NCBI RefSeq assembly: GCF_001544755.2
Contig: NZ_FCOF02000022.1
Span: 37,532 to 101,531 of the forward strand
Length of the DNA: 64,000 nucleotides
DNA from: Caballeronia catudaia
GTDB lineage: Bacteria > Pseudomonadota > Gammaproteobacteria > Burkholderiales > Burkholderiaceae
Direction of reading: 5' to 3'
Part shown: piece by piece, positions 17,039 to 25,270 of the stretch
How the letters are laid out: every line of letters starts with the position of its first letter
How positions within the stretch are numbered: position 1 is the first letter of the stretch
The notes under the pieces: model-generated
What the model was told of the DNA's origin: nothing
What the model saw: the letters and a program-made list of their open reading frames with translations, nothing else
Databases searched by the model: none
Position numbers and translations under genes: made by a program

Positions 17039-17698
17039 ATGATGAAAAAAATCCTATTGATTTGCGTTCCTTTGGCCGTGGTACTGTTGCTGGCCATTTT
17101 CGGTTCCGATCTGCTGGGTCTTTATCGGCTTCAGAGCTATATCGCGAACTCGACAACCGCTTACCTGGCCGACGGTGGCGCTTGGCCACATGTAACCGAT
17201 GTCTGCATGGGGTGCCACGGCGTCAAGGGCAATTCACTCCACCAAGGGTATCCGAGCCTGGCGGGGCAACCAGCACCTTACCTAGAGGCTCAACTCCACG
17301 ACTTCTCAAGTCAGGCGCGGCGAAATCCGAATATGACGCCTCTCGCGATGACGATGAGCGATGCGCAGATCAAGTCGCTGGCGGCATATTTCGCGGGTGT
17401 GCCCCCTGTCGCGAATCGTTACTTCAAGCCGGATGCGCAACTGCGCGAGAAAGGGCTGCATCTGGTAGCCGCTGCCAACTGTGCCGCATGTCATGGTGCT
17501 CAATTGATGGGCCACGATCAGTTTCCGCGTCTGGCTGGCCAGGGGTACGACTATCTGCTTGCGCAGTTCGATGACTTTGCTTCGGGCACCCGCAGCGAAC
17601 CCACAGGCGTGATGAAAAACCTTGCGATGGGTTTTTCGCCCGAAGATCGCAAAGCCGTTGCCACCTATCTGGCAAGCCTTGACCCGAAGAAAGATTGA
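17039..17698 (+). CDS. Dihaem c-type cytochrome (c4-like), copy 2
   Basis: 219 residues with an N-terminal hydrophobic anchor (IPLL-type stretch, about residues 3-22) and two haem sites, CMGCHG (near residue 59) and CAACHG (near residue 148), each followed by LAGQ. Same layout as the protein at 4434. It is 7 bases after the paired amine oxidase, so it is the likely electron acceptor for that enzyme. The start is ATG 17039 or the adjacent ATG 17042. Confidence 0.87.
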   Translation: MMKKILLICVPLAVVLLLAIFGSDLLGLYRLQSYIANSTTAYLADGGAWPHVTDVCMGCHGVKGNSLHQGYPSLAGQPAPYLEAQLHDFSSQARRNPNMTPLAMTMSDAQIKSLAAYFAGVPPVANRYFKPDAQLREKGLHLVAAANCAACHGAQLMGHDQFPRLAGQGYDYLLAQFDDFASGTRSEPTGVMKNLAMGFSPEDRKAVATYLASLDPKKD

Positions 17699-17731
17699 CC
17701 AATCAGATACAACCGGAATTGGGAGTAAGCG

Positions 17732-18409
17732 ATGGACCTCAGATCTTTAGTTCTTATGCTTTCTAGTGCTTTGCTGGCGGTGAGCTCATTCTTTTATGGC
17801 TGGAAGTTCGTCAAGAAAAAAAACTATCTTCTTGGGCTGGAGATGTGGATCGTCGGCACCTCGGCGACGAACGCTATCGTATTCTTTGCCACGGGCAATG
17901 CAGTTTCCTATGAGATAGCGCACTTCTTCGACGCGTTCTCTCGAGGGTTCGGCATGCCCATCATCGCCGTCGCCGGCTTATTGGCGATTACGCACGGCTA
18001 CAAGCCGTCAATTCGGCAGGACGTCGCGGCGTTTGCCGCTTCGTTTGTGCTCACATTCGTTTTAGTGGGAGTAGATTTTATTTCCGGGTTTTTGCCTTAC
18101 TACTATCTTGCGATGTGGATCGGCCTGTCGATCTATCTCGCTTATTTCGTCAAACGATTGCTAAACGTGGGCGCCATGCTTGAGGCGCTGGGCGTCGTTG
18201 TGTCGCTAGTGGCCTCGCTCGCGATTGCAGGTATCTACGATTTCTACAAAATCCCCGGCGAGGAAACCAACCTCGTGCTCAATTTTTTCACGTTGGCGCT
18301 GTGTACATGGGCCTATTTCATGCCGGCCATCTACTACGGCTATTGCGCCCTGGAGCGTGCTCAAAGCGGGAGCCTGATGGCGAAGAGTCTCGCTCCTTAC
18401 CGCAACTAA
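17732..18409 (+). CDS. Unknown integral membrane protein with about seven helices
   Basis: 225 residues, mostly hydrophobic. Helices can be drawn at about 5-22, 33-53, 66-88, 98-118, 122-140, 150-172 and 183-205. I do not recognise the family. It follows the second cytochrome by 33 bases with a GGGAG ribosome site, so it belongs to the same transcript. Possible jobs are quinone/cytochrome docking, substrate entry, or a membrane partner of the oxidases, all inference. There are no Cys pairs or obvious His-ligand pairs for haem. Confidence 0.68.
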   Translation: MDLRSLVLMLSSALLAVSSFFYGWKFVKKKNYLLGLEMWIVGTSATNAIVFFATGNAVSYEIAHFFDAFSRGFGMPIIAVAGLLAITHGYKPSIRQDVAAFAASFVLTFVLVGVDFISGFLPYYYLAMWIGLSIYLAYFVKRLLNVGAMLEALGVVVSLVASLAIAGIYDFYKIPGEETNLVLNFFTLALCTWAYFMPAIYYGYCALERAQSGSLMAKSLAPYRN

Positions 18410-18489
18410 GCGAAGACGACGCTATTGTTACGTTCCGCGCGACTGGAAGTCTATTTTTGGAGTGCTGAGCGTTCTTCATGGAGATTATG

Positions 18490-19263
18490 ATGAATCAACC
18501 CTCGCGCAAGGTAATGCGCTTCACGGCTTGGAGCGCGATCATCGGTGGCGTTCTGGCGTACGCGAATGCCGGATTGTCTTTTGCAGTAACAGGTCCAGAT
18601 GCGGATATGGTGCTGCACGGCGCATCGATGCTCGCCTTGCCACCGGATACTCGCGAGCTGTTTCGCTGGTGCATGGTTGCCGACACACTCGGGTTCTATC
18701 TGCCCTTCGTCGTCATTGGCGGCTACTTTGTGCACGCATTTCAAGAAGAACTGGGCGCGCTGGCCAGTATGGTTGCGATGGCTGTCGCGTTGTATGTCAT
18801 GGTGGGCTTGACCGGTGCTGTCATGCAGTTTGCAACCCTTCACCCTCTGGCGCATCTCTACGCGGGCGGCGACGACGCTACGAGAAATGCCGCGGCGGCA
18901 GTATGGACTGCGGTCGCCAATGGGACACAAAACGGCCTCTGGTGGATTGAGGGTCCGCTCGTATTCTTCTGGACGCTGATCGCCGCCGACGTGCTCAAAA
19001 AGGCAGGTTGGAAAGGGTCGTTTCTGCTAAAGATCGTCGGCTGGGCCTTCGCGGTCTTCTTCCTGTTCGGCTTTTTTCCAGACCTCGAGGCGCTGTCGAA
19101 CTACAGCGAGATGGTGGTCGTGCTCGTTCTGCCGCTGTGGATGTTGTTGTTTGGCGGTCAGCTGCTGCGCCGCGCACGAACGTTGCCGAATCGCTTTCAA
19201 GGCGCTGGCGCAACTAATAAGGCGACTCTCTCACGTCGTCTCTCAACAAAGGATCAAATATGA
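18490..19263 (+). CDS. Unknown integral membrane protein, multipass
   Basis: About 257 residues. ATG 18490 is chosen because GGAG lies six bases upstream; ATG 18478 and 18487 are also in frame. Hydrophobic segments near residues 12-32, 58-80, 90-115, 150-168, 180-197 and 205-225 indicate six or seven helices, with a basic C-terminal tail. Not recognised. It overlaps the EthD-like gene by four bases (ATGA), so the two are translationally coupled. Confidence 0.66.
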   Translation: MNQPSRKVMRFTAWSAIIGGVLAYANAGLSFAVTGPDADMVLHGASMLALPPDTRELFRWCMVADTLGFYLPFVVIGGYFVHAFQEELGALASMVAMAVALYVMVGLTGAVMQFATLHPLAHLYAGGDDATRNAAAAVWTAVANGTQNGLWWIEGPLVFFWTLIAADVLKKAGWKGSFLLKIVGWAFAVFFLFGFFPDLEALSNYSEMVVVLVLPLWMLLFGGQLLRRARTLPNRFQGAGATNKATLSRRLSTKDQI

Positions 19264-19556
19264 CTACCCTGATCGTGACCTACCTGAACGCAGAAGGTGC
19301 GACGTTCGACCGCGAGTATTACCTTTCGACCCATGCTCCGCTTGTCCGCTCGGCGTGGAGTGAGTTCGGTCTTCAATCGGCCGAGGTCCTGTTTCCGTCG
19401 TCCGATCCACAACCCTTCGCATGCTTGGCAATACTGCGCTTCAGCGATCAGGCCGGCATCAATATGGCTCTTTCCTCCGCCAAAGCCGCCGAGGTGATTG
19501 GCGACGTGAAGAACTTCACCAATATCGCGCCGTCGATTTTCTGCGCGGACGATTGA
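19260..19556 (+). CDS. EthD-family small protein
   Basis: 98 residues with the EthD/dimeric alpha-beta barrel pattern: TLIVTYLNAEGATFDREYYL, then STHAPLVRSAW, the (D/E)YYxxxHxPL motif of the family. EthD-like proteins occur beside oxidative catabolic enzymes; some act as small decyclase or dehydratase-type enzymes, others have no known activity. Its start overlaps the stop of the membrane-protein gene (ATGA). Confidence 0.8.
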   Translation: MTTLIVTYLNAEGATFDREYYLSTHAPLVRSAWSEFGLQSAEVLFPSSDPQPFACLAILRFSDQAGINMALSSAKAAEVIGDVKNFTNIAPSIFCADD

Positions 19557-19730
19557 TCATCGCGCCGCTGGCCTGACTCCGCCATTACCGCCGCGCCTGC
19601 ATCGCACCACCTCGCTTACTTCGTTGGAGATCCACGCGTGCAACCCCATCCAGCAAGGAGAAGTCTCAGTGAGACAGAGGTTCAAGCTCCTTGCGATGAT
19701 CGATACCAATGTGAACAATCAACTTTCCCT

Positions 19731-21332
19731 ATGACATTACTGATTGGCATTCCTTCGGAAGTAACCACTGGAGAACGGCGCGTCGCGACCGTACCGGAGG
19801 TAGTCGAGAAATTGCTCAAGCTGGGGTTTCGGGTGGCTGTGCAAAGCGGTGCCGGCGCCGCCGCAAATTTTGACGATGACGCCTACCGTGCGGCCGGTGC
19901 CGAGGTCGTGGCTTCGGCCGCCGAATTGTGGGCTCGCAGCGATATCGTTTTCAAGGTGCGCGCCCCGAGCAGCGAGGAAGTGGCGCTGATGCGCGAGGGC
20001 GGCATGTTGATCGGCTTTGTCTGGCCGGCTCAGAACCCCGAATTGATGCAACAACTGGCCGCGAAACGGGCTACCGTACTAGCCATCGACTCGCTGCCGC
20101 GCACGCTGTCACGCGCACAGAAGATGGACGCGCTCACCTCGATGGCCGGCATCAGCGGCTACCGTGCAGTGATCGAGGCAGCACATGCTTTCGGCCGCTT
20201 CCTGAACGGTCAGGTCACCGCCGCCGGTAAGGTCCCGCCTGCCAAGGTCTTCATCGCTGGCGCTGGCGTAGCAGGCCTGGCTGCAATCGGCACCGCAGCC
20301 AGTCTTGGTGCGATCGTGCGCGCCAACGACACGCGCGCCGAGGTGGCCGACCAGGTCAAGTCCCTGGGTGGCGAATTCGTCAAGGTGGACTACGACGAGG
20401 AAGGCTCGGGCGGCGGCGGCTACGCGAAGGTCATGAGCGAGGGCTTCCAGCAGGCGCAGCGCGCGATGTACGCGCAGCAGGCCAGGGACGCGGACATCAT
20501 CATCACCACCGCGCTGATTCCCGGCAGGCCGGCTCCGAAGCTCATCACGGCCGAGATGGTGCAGTCGATGAAGCCGGGCAGCGTGATCGTGGACATGGCA
20601 GCGGAGCAAGGCGGCAACTGCGAGCTCACCGTGCCCGGCGAGGCAGCGGTGCGTCACGGCGTGACCATCGTTGGCTATACGGATCTCGCATCGCGTCTGG
20701 CGCGGCAGTCGTCCACTCTGTATGGCAACAACCTGCTGCGTGTTGTCGAGGAACTGTGCAAGACCAAGGACGGCACGATCAACGTCGATTTCGACGACGA
20801 TGCCATCCGCGGCCTTACGGTCATCAAGGAAGGCAACATCACTTGGCCGCCGCCGCCGATCAAGCAGCCGGCCGTCGCCCCCCAGGCTCAGTCGGCCGCG
20901 CCCGCGGCGGCCGCGCAAAAAATTAGCAACGGCCACGGCCAGAGCGAGCCGATGTCGGCGAGGTCGCTCGCCGTCGTGTTCGGCATCGGTGCACTGGCGT
21001 TCCTGCTGGTGGGGCTGTTTGCGCCGGCCACGTTCCTGTCGCACTTCACGGTGTTCGTACTGGCCTGCTTCATCGGCTACATGGTGATCTGGAATGTCAC
21101 GCCGTCGCTGCACACGCCGCTGATGAGCGTAACCAATGCGATCTCGTCGATCATCGCCATCGGTGCGCTGGTGCAGGTCGCACCGCCGCTGGGCGAACTG
21201 GCCGCAGGCGCAGGCGACCGGCCGTCGGGGCTGATCCTGAGCCTGGCCGTGGGCGCATTGGCACTCACGGCCGTCAACATGTTCGGCGGCTTCGCGGTGA
21301 CGCGGCGCATGCTGGCGATGTTCCGCAAATAA
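19731..21332 (+). CDS. pntA: NAD(P) transhydrogenase subunit alpha
   Basis: 533 residues from ATG 19731 (MTLLIGIPSEVTTGERRVAT), slightly longer than the 510 of E. coli PntA. The NAD-binding domain I contains AGAGVAGLAAIGTAASLGA. An Ala/Pro-rich linker (PAVAPQAQSAAPAAAA) precedes about four C-terminal helices, so this is the fused alpha form. With PntB it couples proton entry to NADPH formation. A GTG at 19638 with a GGAG site could extend the N-terminus by 31 residues, but they do not resemble the family. Its presence in the cluster suggests a demand for NADPH, for example from the reductase at 5337. Confidence 0.92.
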   Translation: MTLLIGIPSEVTTGERRVATVPEVVEKLLKLGFRVAVQSGAGAAANFDDDAYRAAGAEVVASAAELWARSDIVFKVRAPSSEEVALMREGGMLIGFVWPAQNPELMQQLAAKRATVLAIDSLPRTLSRAQKMDALTSMAGISGYRAVIEAAHAFGRFLNGQVTAAGKVPPAKVFIAGAGVAGLAAIGTAASLGAIVRANDTRAEVADQVKSLGGEFVKVDYDEEGSGGGGYAKVMSEGFQQAQRAMYAQQARDADIIITTALIPGRPAPKLITAEMVQSMKPGSVIVDMAAEQGGNCELTVPGEAAVRHGVTIVGYTDLASRLARQSSTLYGNNLLRVVEELCKTKDGTINVDFDDDAIRGLTVIKEGNITWPPPPIKQPAVAPQAQSAAPAAAAQKISNGHGQSEPMSARSLAVVFGIGALAFLLVGLFAPATFLSHFTVFVLACFIGYMVIWNVTPSLHTPLMSVTNAISSIIAIGALVQVAPPLGELAAGAGDRPSGLILSLAVGALALTAVNMFGGFAVTRRMLAMFRK

Positions 21333-21345
21333 GGGGACGACAACA

Positions 21346-22758
21346 ATGACTTCCAACCTGACTACCGTCTCCTATATTGGCGCGGCGATTCTCTTCATCC
21401 TGAGCCTTGGCGGACTGGCCAATCCCGAAACCGCGCGCCGCGGCAACTTGCTCGGCATGATCGGCATGCTTATCGCGGTGCTGGCCACCGTGCTCGGTCC
21501 GCGCGTGTCGGCCGAAGGCATTCCGTACGTTGTCGCTGCGCTGGTCGTCGGTGGCGCGGTCGGCCTGTTCGCCGCGAAGAAGGTGCAGATGACGCAGATG
21601 CCCGAACTGGTCGCGCTGATGCACAGCCTGGTGGGCCTGGCGGCCTGCCTGGTGGGCTTCGCCAGCTATATCGACACCTCCGTGCAATTCACCGGCGCTG
21701 AGAAGGCGATCCACGAAGTCGAAATTTACGTGGGCATCTTGATCGGTGCGGTGACTTTCGCGGGCTCGGTCATTGCATTCGGCAAGCTGTCGGGCAAGAT
21801 CGGCGGCAAACCGCTGCTGCTGCCGGCACGGCACTGGCTGAACCTCGCCGCGCTGCTGGTGGTGATCGTGTTCGGCCGTGCGTTTCTGCATGCGGGGACG
21901 ATTCACGACGGCATGACGCCGCTCTTCGTGATGACGGCGATTTCGCTGTTGTTCGGCGTGCACATGGTGATGGCGATCGGCGGCGCTGACATGCCCGTGG
22001 TGGTGTCGATGCTCAACAGCTACTCGGGCTGGGCGGCAGCGGCCACCGGCTTCATGCTCAGCAACGACCTGCTGATCGTGATCGGCGCGCTGGTCGGCTC
22101 GTCGGGCGCAATCCTGTCGTACATCATGTGCCGTGCGATGAATCGCAACTTCATCAGCGTGATTGCCGGCGGCTTCGGTACCGGCAGCGGCGTTTCGGCA
22201 CCAACGGGCGGCGGCACGCAGCCGGCCGGCGAGGTGGTGGCAGTGAGCTCCGCCGAAACCGCCGACCTTCTGCGCGATGCGAAAAGCGTGATCATCGTGC
22301 CCGGCTATGGCATGGCCGTGGCGCAGGCCCAGCACACGGTGTACGAACTTACCAGGCTGCTGCGCGAAAAGGGCGTCGACGTGCGGTTCGCGATCCACCC
22401 GGTCGCCGGCCGCATGCCGGGCCACATGAATGTGTTATTGGCCGAAGCGAAGGTGCCCTACAACATCGTGATGGAGATGGATGAAATCAACGCCAATTTC
22501 CCGGAGGCAGACGTTTCGATGGTCATTGGCGCGAACGACATCGTGAATCCGGCCGCGCAGGAGGACCCCGCTAGCCCGATCGCCGGCATGCCTGTGCTCG
22601 AAGTGTGGAAGGCAAAGACGTCGATTGTAATGAAGCGAAGCATGGCTTCCGGCTATGCCGGCGTGGATAACCCGCTCTTCTACAAGGACAACAACCGCAT
22701 GCTGTTCGGCGACGCGAAGACCATGTTGAGCGAGATTTTCGGCGCGCTGAAAGTCTGA
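21346..22758 (+). CDS. pntB: NAD(P) transhydrogenase subunit beta
   Basis: 470 residues (E. coli 462). An N-terminal block of about eight helices is followed by NADP-binding domain III with VPGYGMAVAQAQHTVYELTR, HPVAGRMPGHMNVLLAEA, GANDIVNPAAQEDPASPIAG and KRSMASGYAGVDNPLF, all standard PntB signatures. It lies 13 bases after pntA. Confidence 0.95.
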   Translation: MTSNLTTVSYIGAAILFILSLGGLANPETARRGNLLGMIGMLIAVLATVLGPRVSAEGIPYVVAALVVGGAVGLFAAKKVQMTQMPELVALMHSLVGLAACLVGFASYIDTSVQFTGAEKAIHEVEIYVGILIGAVTFAGSVIAFGKLSGKIGGKPLLLPARHWLNLAALLVVIVFGRAFLHAGTIHDGMTPLFVMTAISLLFGVHMVMAIGGADMPVVVSMLNSYSGWAAAATGFMLSNDLLIVIGALVGSSGAILSYIMCRAMNRNFISVIAGGFGTGSGVSAPTGGGTQPAGEVVAVSSAETADLLRDAKSVIIVPGYGMAVAQAQHTVYELTRLLREKGVDVRFAIHPVAGRMPGHMNVLLAEAKVPYNIVMEMDEINANFPEADVSMVIGANDIVNPAAQEDPASPIAGMPVLEVWKAKTSIVMKRSMASGYAGVDNPLFYKDNNRMLFGDAKTMLSEIFGALKV

Positions 22759-22862
22759 ACGCAACGCCTGGGTCCTGCCCATTGCCAATCAACGTTGGCT
22801 TACCGACTATAGGTTTTTGCGGGCCTTGGTCGCACACCAACTTCACAAAAAGGAGAGTTTGC

Positions 22863-23174
22863 ATGAGGAAGTCCCGTCGCACTTTTATGATCACCACCGC
22901 GGGCGTTGCTTCGGGACTAGCGCTGTCTCGCATTGCCTTTGCTGGTCCAGCCAATGCGTCGGAAACCGATCCAACATCGCTCGCGCTCGGTTATAAGGCC
23001 GATGCGGCCACGGTCGACAAGGTTAAGTATGCGAAGTACACAGCGGATCAGGCTTGCCGTAACTGTACGTTTTATCAGGGCAGGCCGAATGACGTGTCCG
23101 CTCCGTGTCCGATGTTCGGCGGTAAGCAGGTCGCAGGCAAGGGTTGGTGTAATGCCTATAGCAAAAAGGCCTGA
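22863..23174 (+). CDS. High-potential iron-sulfur protein (HiPIP), Tat-exported
   Basis: 103 residues from ATG 22863, preceded by AAGGAGAG. Twin-arginine signal SRRTFMITTAGVASGLALS (residues about 4-22). The mature part is the HiPIP fold with four cysteines in the family order: CRNC, then CPMFGGK, then GWCNAYSKK. It should bind one [4Fe-4S] cluster in the periplasm and carry single electrons at high potential. It is the last gene of the cluster and a second possible acceptor or relay for the exported flavin enzymes. Confidence 0.93.
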   Translation: MRKSRRTFMITTAGVASGLALSRIAFAGPANASETDPTSLALGYKADAATVDKVKYAKYTADQACRNCTFYQGRPNDVSAPCPMFGGKQVAGKGWCNAYSKKA

Positions 23175-23358
23175 TTGCCCAGAGGCTGTATCTACACGAT
23201 AGACGCGCGGATGCAGCCCATCATTACGTCCCTTGCGCAAAACCGATTGGCGCAAAGACGAGCCGGATTCACTCTAAATGAAGTTGAAGCGGTCGGCGGT
23301 CACACGATCGCCGGTGCAATGACGATGAATCTATATCCGGGAGAAAGTAGATAGCGCG

Positions 23359-24453
23359 TCAGATGCGAGGTAGCGTGAGCTCGAAAATCGAGCCTCCGGC
23401 GGCCGACGGGCGGAAGGTCGCGCGGCCCCGATGGGCGAGCGCAATTGCGCGTACCACCGACAGACCCAGTCCCGATCCGCCGAACTGTCTGGAGCGTGAC
23501 GCGTCGGCGCGCGTGAAAGGCTCGAATACCAGCTTCGCAAATTCGGGCGCAAGGCCGGGGCCGCCATCCTCGACACTCAGCACCAAGGCGGCCGGCGCGA
23601 GCCCAAGCGCCACTCGCAATCGACCTGGAATCGCATATCGCCGTGCGTTGTCGAGCAGCGCAAGAAGAGCTTGCCGGATGCGCGCACCATCGCATACGAC
23701 CATTGCGTCACTGACGTCGAGTTCTATCGTAAAACCTGCCTCATACAGTGCGTCGCTGATGGAATCGACCGCTCGACGTATCTCAATGTCGATGCGTGTC
23801 GGTTCGAAATGCATTTCGAGCCGGCCAATGTCCTGAAGCGTGATGATGTGGAGGTCGTCGACGATCCGCGCAAGGCCTTCTACCTGATACAGCAGTCCGC
23901 GAATCTGCGCATCATCGGGCTCGAACACGCCATCGCGCATTCCTTGAAGGCGGCCGCGCAAAATCGTCAGTGGTGTGCGCAACTCGTGCGCGATCGCCGC
24001 GTTCCAGGCTGTCATGTCAGCCGCCATTTGCTGCAGCCTGATGGCCATCGCATTGAAATCATCGACAAGGAGCGCGGTGTCGCCGAGCGAACGGTCACCG
24101 GGAAGCGCGCGTGCTTCGAGGTCGCCTGCTGCGATGCGGCGCGCGCCTTCAGCAAGCGAGTTCAGTGGCGCGAGAATACGGCGGGCCAGGCGAGACGCCA
24201 TGACGACCGCCACTACGAGGCCGATCAACAGCAACGTGGCGAAAATCAGGAAATCGATCGAATCGGGAATGAGCCAGTCGACGGGCGTCTTGGGAAGCTC
24301 AGGAGGCGAGAGCGCGTACAGCCAGCCGTAGATCACGACCGATCCGACAAAGGCGATGAGCATCGTGATAATCGATACCAGGCCCATCGAAAGCACGATC
24401 TGACGACTGAGGCGTCCGCGATGTTGAGCTTCATTGCGCTGCGCCTTTTCCAT
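23359..24453 (-). CDS. Sensor histidine kinase, AdeS/BaeS-like
   Basis: About 364 residues. Two membrane helices (about 20-45 and 68-90) flank a short periplasmic loop, followed by HAMP, HisKA with the phospho-acceptor in IAHELRTPLTILRGRL, and a HATPase domain with N box LLDNARRYA, G1 VEDGGPGL and G2 GGSGLGLSVV. ATG 24453 overlaps the regulator's TGA as TGATG; a GTG one codon earlier is also possible. It senses envelope or drug stress by analogy with AdeS and should control the RND operon upstream on the same strand. Confidence 0.88.
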   Translation of the reverse strand: MEKAQRNEAQHRGRLSRQIVLSMGLVSIITMLIAFVGSVVIYGWLYALSPPELPKTPVDWLIPDSIDFLIFATLLLIGLVVAVVMASRLARRILAPLNSLAEGARRIAAGDLEARALPGDRSLGDTALLVDDFNAMAIRLQQMAADMTAWNAAIAHELRTPLTILRGRLQGMRDGVFEPDDAQIRGLLYQVEGLARIVDDLHIITLQDIGRLEMHFEPTRIDIEIRRAVDSISDALYEAGFTIELDVSDAMVVCDGARIRQALLALLDNARRYAIPGRLRVALGLAPAALVLSVEDGGPGLAPEFAKLVFEPFTRADASRSRQFGGSGLGLSVVRAIALAHRGRATFRPSAAGGSIFELTLPRI

Positions 24454-25160
24454 CACGTGCTCGCGAGTCGGTAACCGACGCCCCGTACTACCGTGATGAT
24501 TTCCGCCGCGCCAGCCTTTTCGAGCTTTTTGCGCAAGTTGCTGACGTGGCTGTCGACCGTGCGTTCGAGCGCGCCACTGCCGGGCATGCAGGCATCGATC
24601 AGTTCGCTGCGAGTGAATACCCGCTGCGGCGATCTCGCCATATGGGTAAGCACCCGGAATTCGGTGAGCGTGAGGGCAAGTTGGACCGCGTTTCCGGCTG
24701 GAGCTGCACTCGTCCCCGCTTCCCGGATGCTAGCGACGTAGCTTTCCGTGTCGATCTCGAGCCGGCCCACGCGAATGACTGTTTCAGTCCGTGACGCAGC
24801 CGTGCGCCGCAGCACCGCACCGACCCTCGCCACGACTTCGACCGGGTTGAACGGCTTCGCGACGTAGTCATCCGCTCCGATGCGCAAGCCCTGCAGCCTG
24901 TCGATATCCTGGTCGAGCGCCGTGACAACAACGACCGGAGTGTCGCCGCGACGGCGCAGTTCAGCGAGCACTTCCCAGCCGTCCTTGCCGGGCATTCGAA
25001 TGTCGAGAAGCACGAGATCCGGCTTCAGTGTCGAATGAACGTCGAGCGCAGTCTGTCCATTGCCGACCCGATATGTGCGATACCCCTCGCGCACGAGATA
25101 AGCGTCGAGAATTTCCGCGATTTCGGGTTCGTCTTCGGCGATGAGAATCAGCGCGTTCAT
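24453..25160 (-). CDS. OmpR-family response regulator, AdeR/BaeR-like
   Basis: 235 residues from ATG 25160 (MNALILIAEDEPEIAEILDA). Receiver domain with the DE pair, phospho-Asp in LVLLDIRMPGKDGWEVL, and Lys in ADDYVAKPFNPVEVVARV. The winged-helix DNA-binding domain ends ALERTVDSHVSNLRKKLEKA and VVRGVGYRL. The receiver and C-terminal segments closely resemble AdeR of Acinetobacter (TALDQDID, KPFNP, ALERTVDSHVS), as recalled. It is coupled to the kinase by a TGATG junction. Confidence 0.9.
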   Translation of the reverse strand: MNALILIAEDEPEIAEILDAYLVREGYRTYRVGNGQTALDVHSTLKPDLVLLDIRMPGKDGWEVLAELRRRGDTPVVVVTALDQDIDRLQGLRIGADDYVAKPFNPVEVVARVGAVLRRTAASRTETVIRVGRLEIDTESYVASIREAGTSAAPAGNAVQLALTLTEFRVLTHMARSPQRVFTRSELIDACMPGSGALERTVDSHVSNLRKKLEKAGAAEIITVVRGVGYRLAST

Positions 25161-25270
25161 GTCGTTACAGGCTTCCGGCAGAAGCGACATCGTGGGACAG
25201 CACCGCCGAATACGCAATCAGCTCCATGAAATCTCGATGATATCTCAACACAGCGAACATCCCTTTCCTG

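Noticed and set aside
20109..21356. 415-codon - strand frame opposite pntA
   Set aside because: Shadow frame with extreme His/Arg/Asp composition; pntA on the + strand is certain.
21274..22425. 383-codon - strand frame opposite pntB
   Set aside because: Shadow frame of pntB with no domain.
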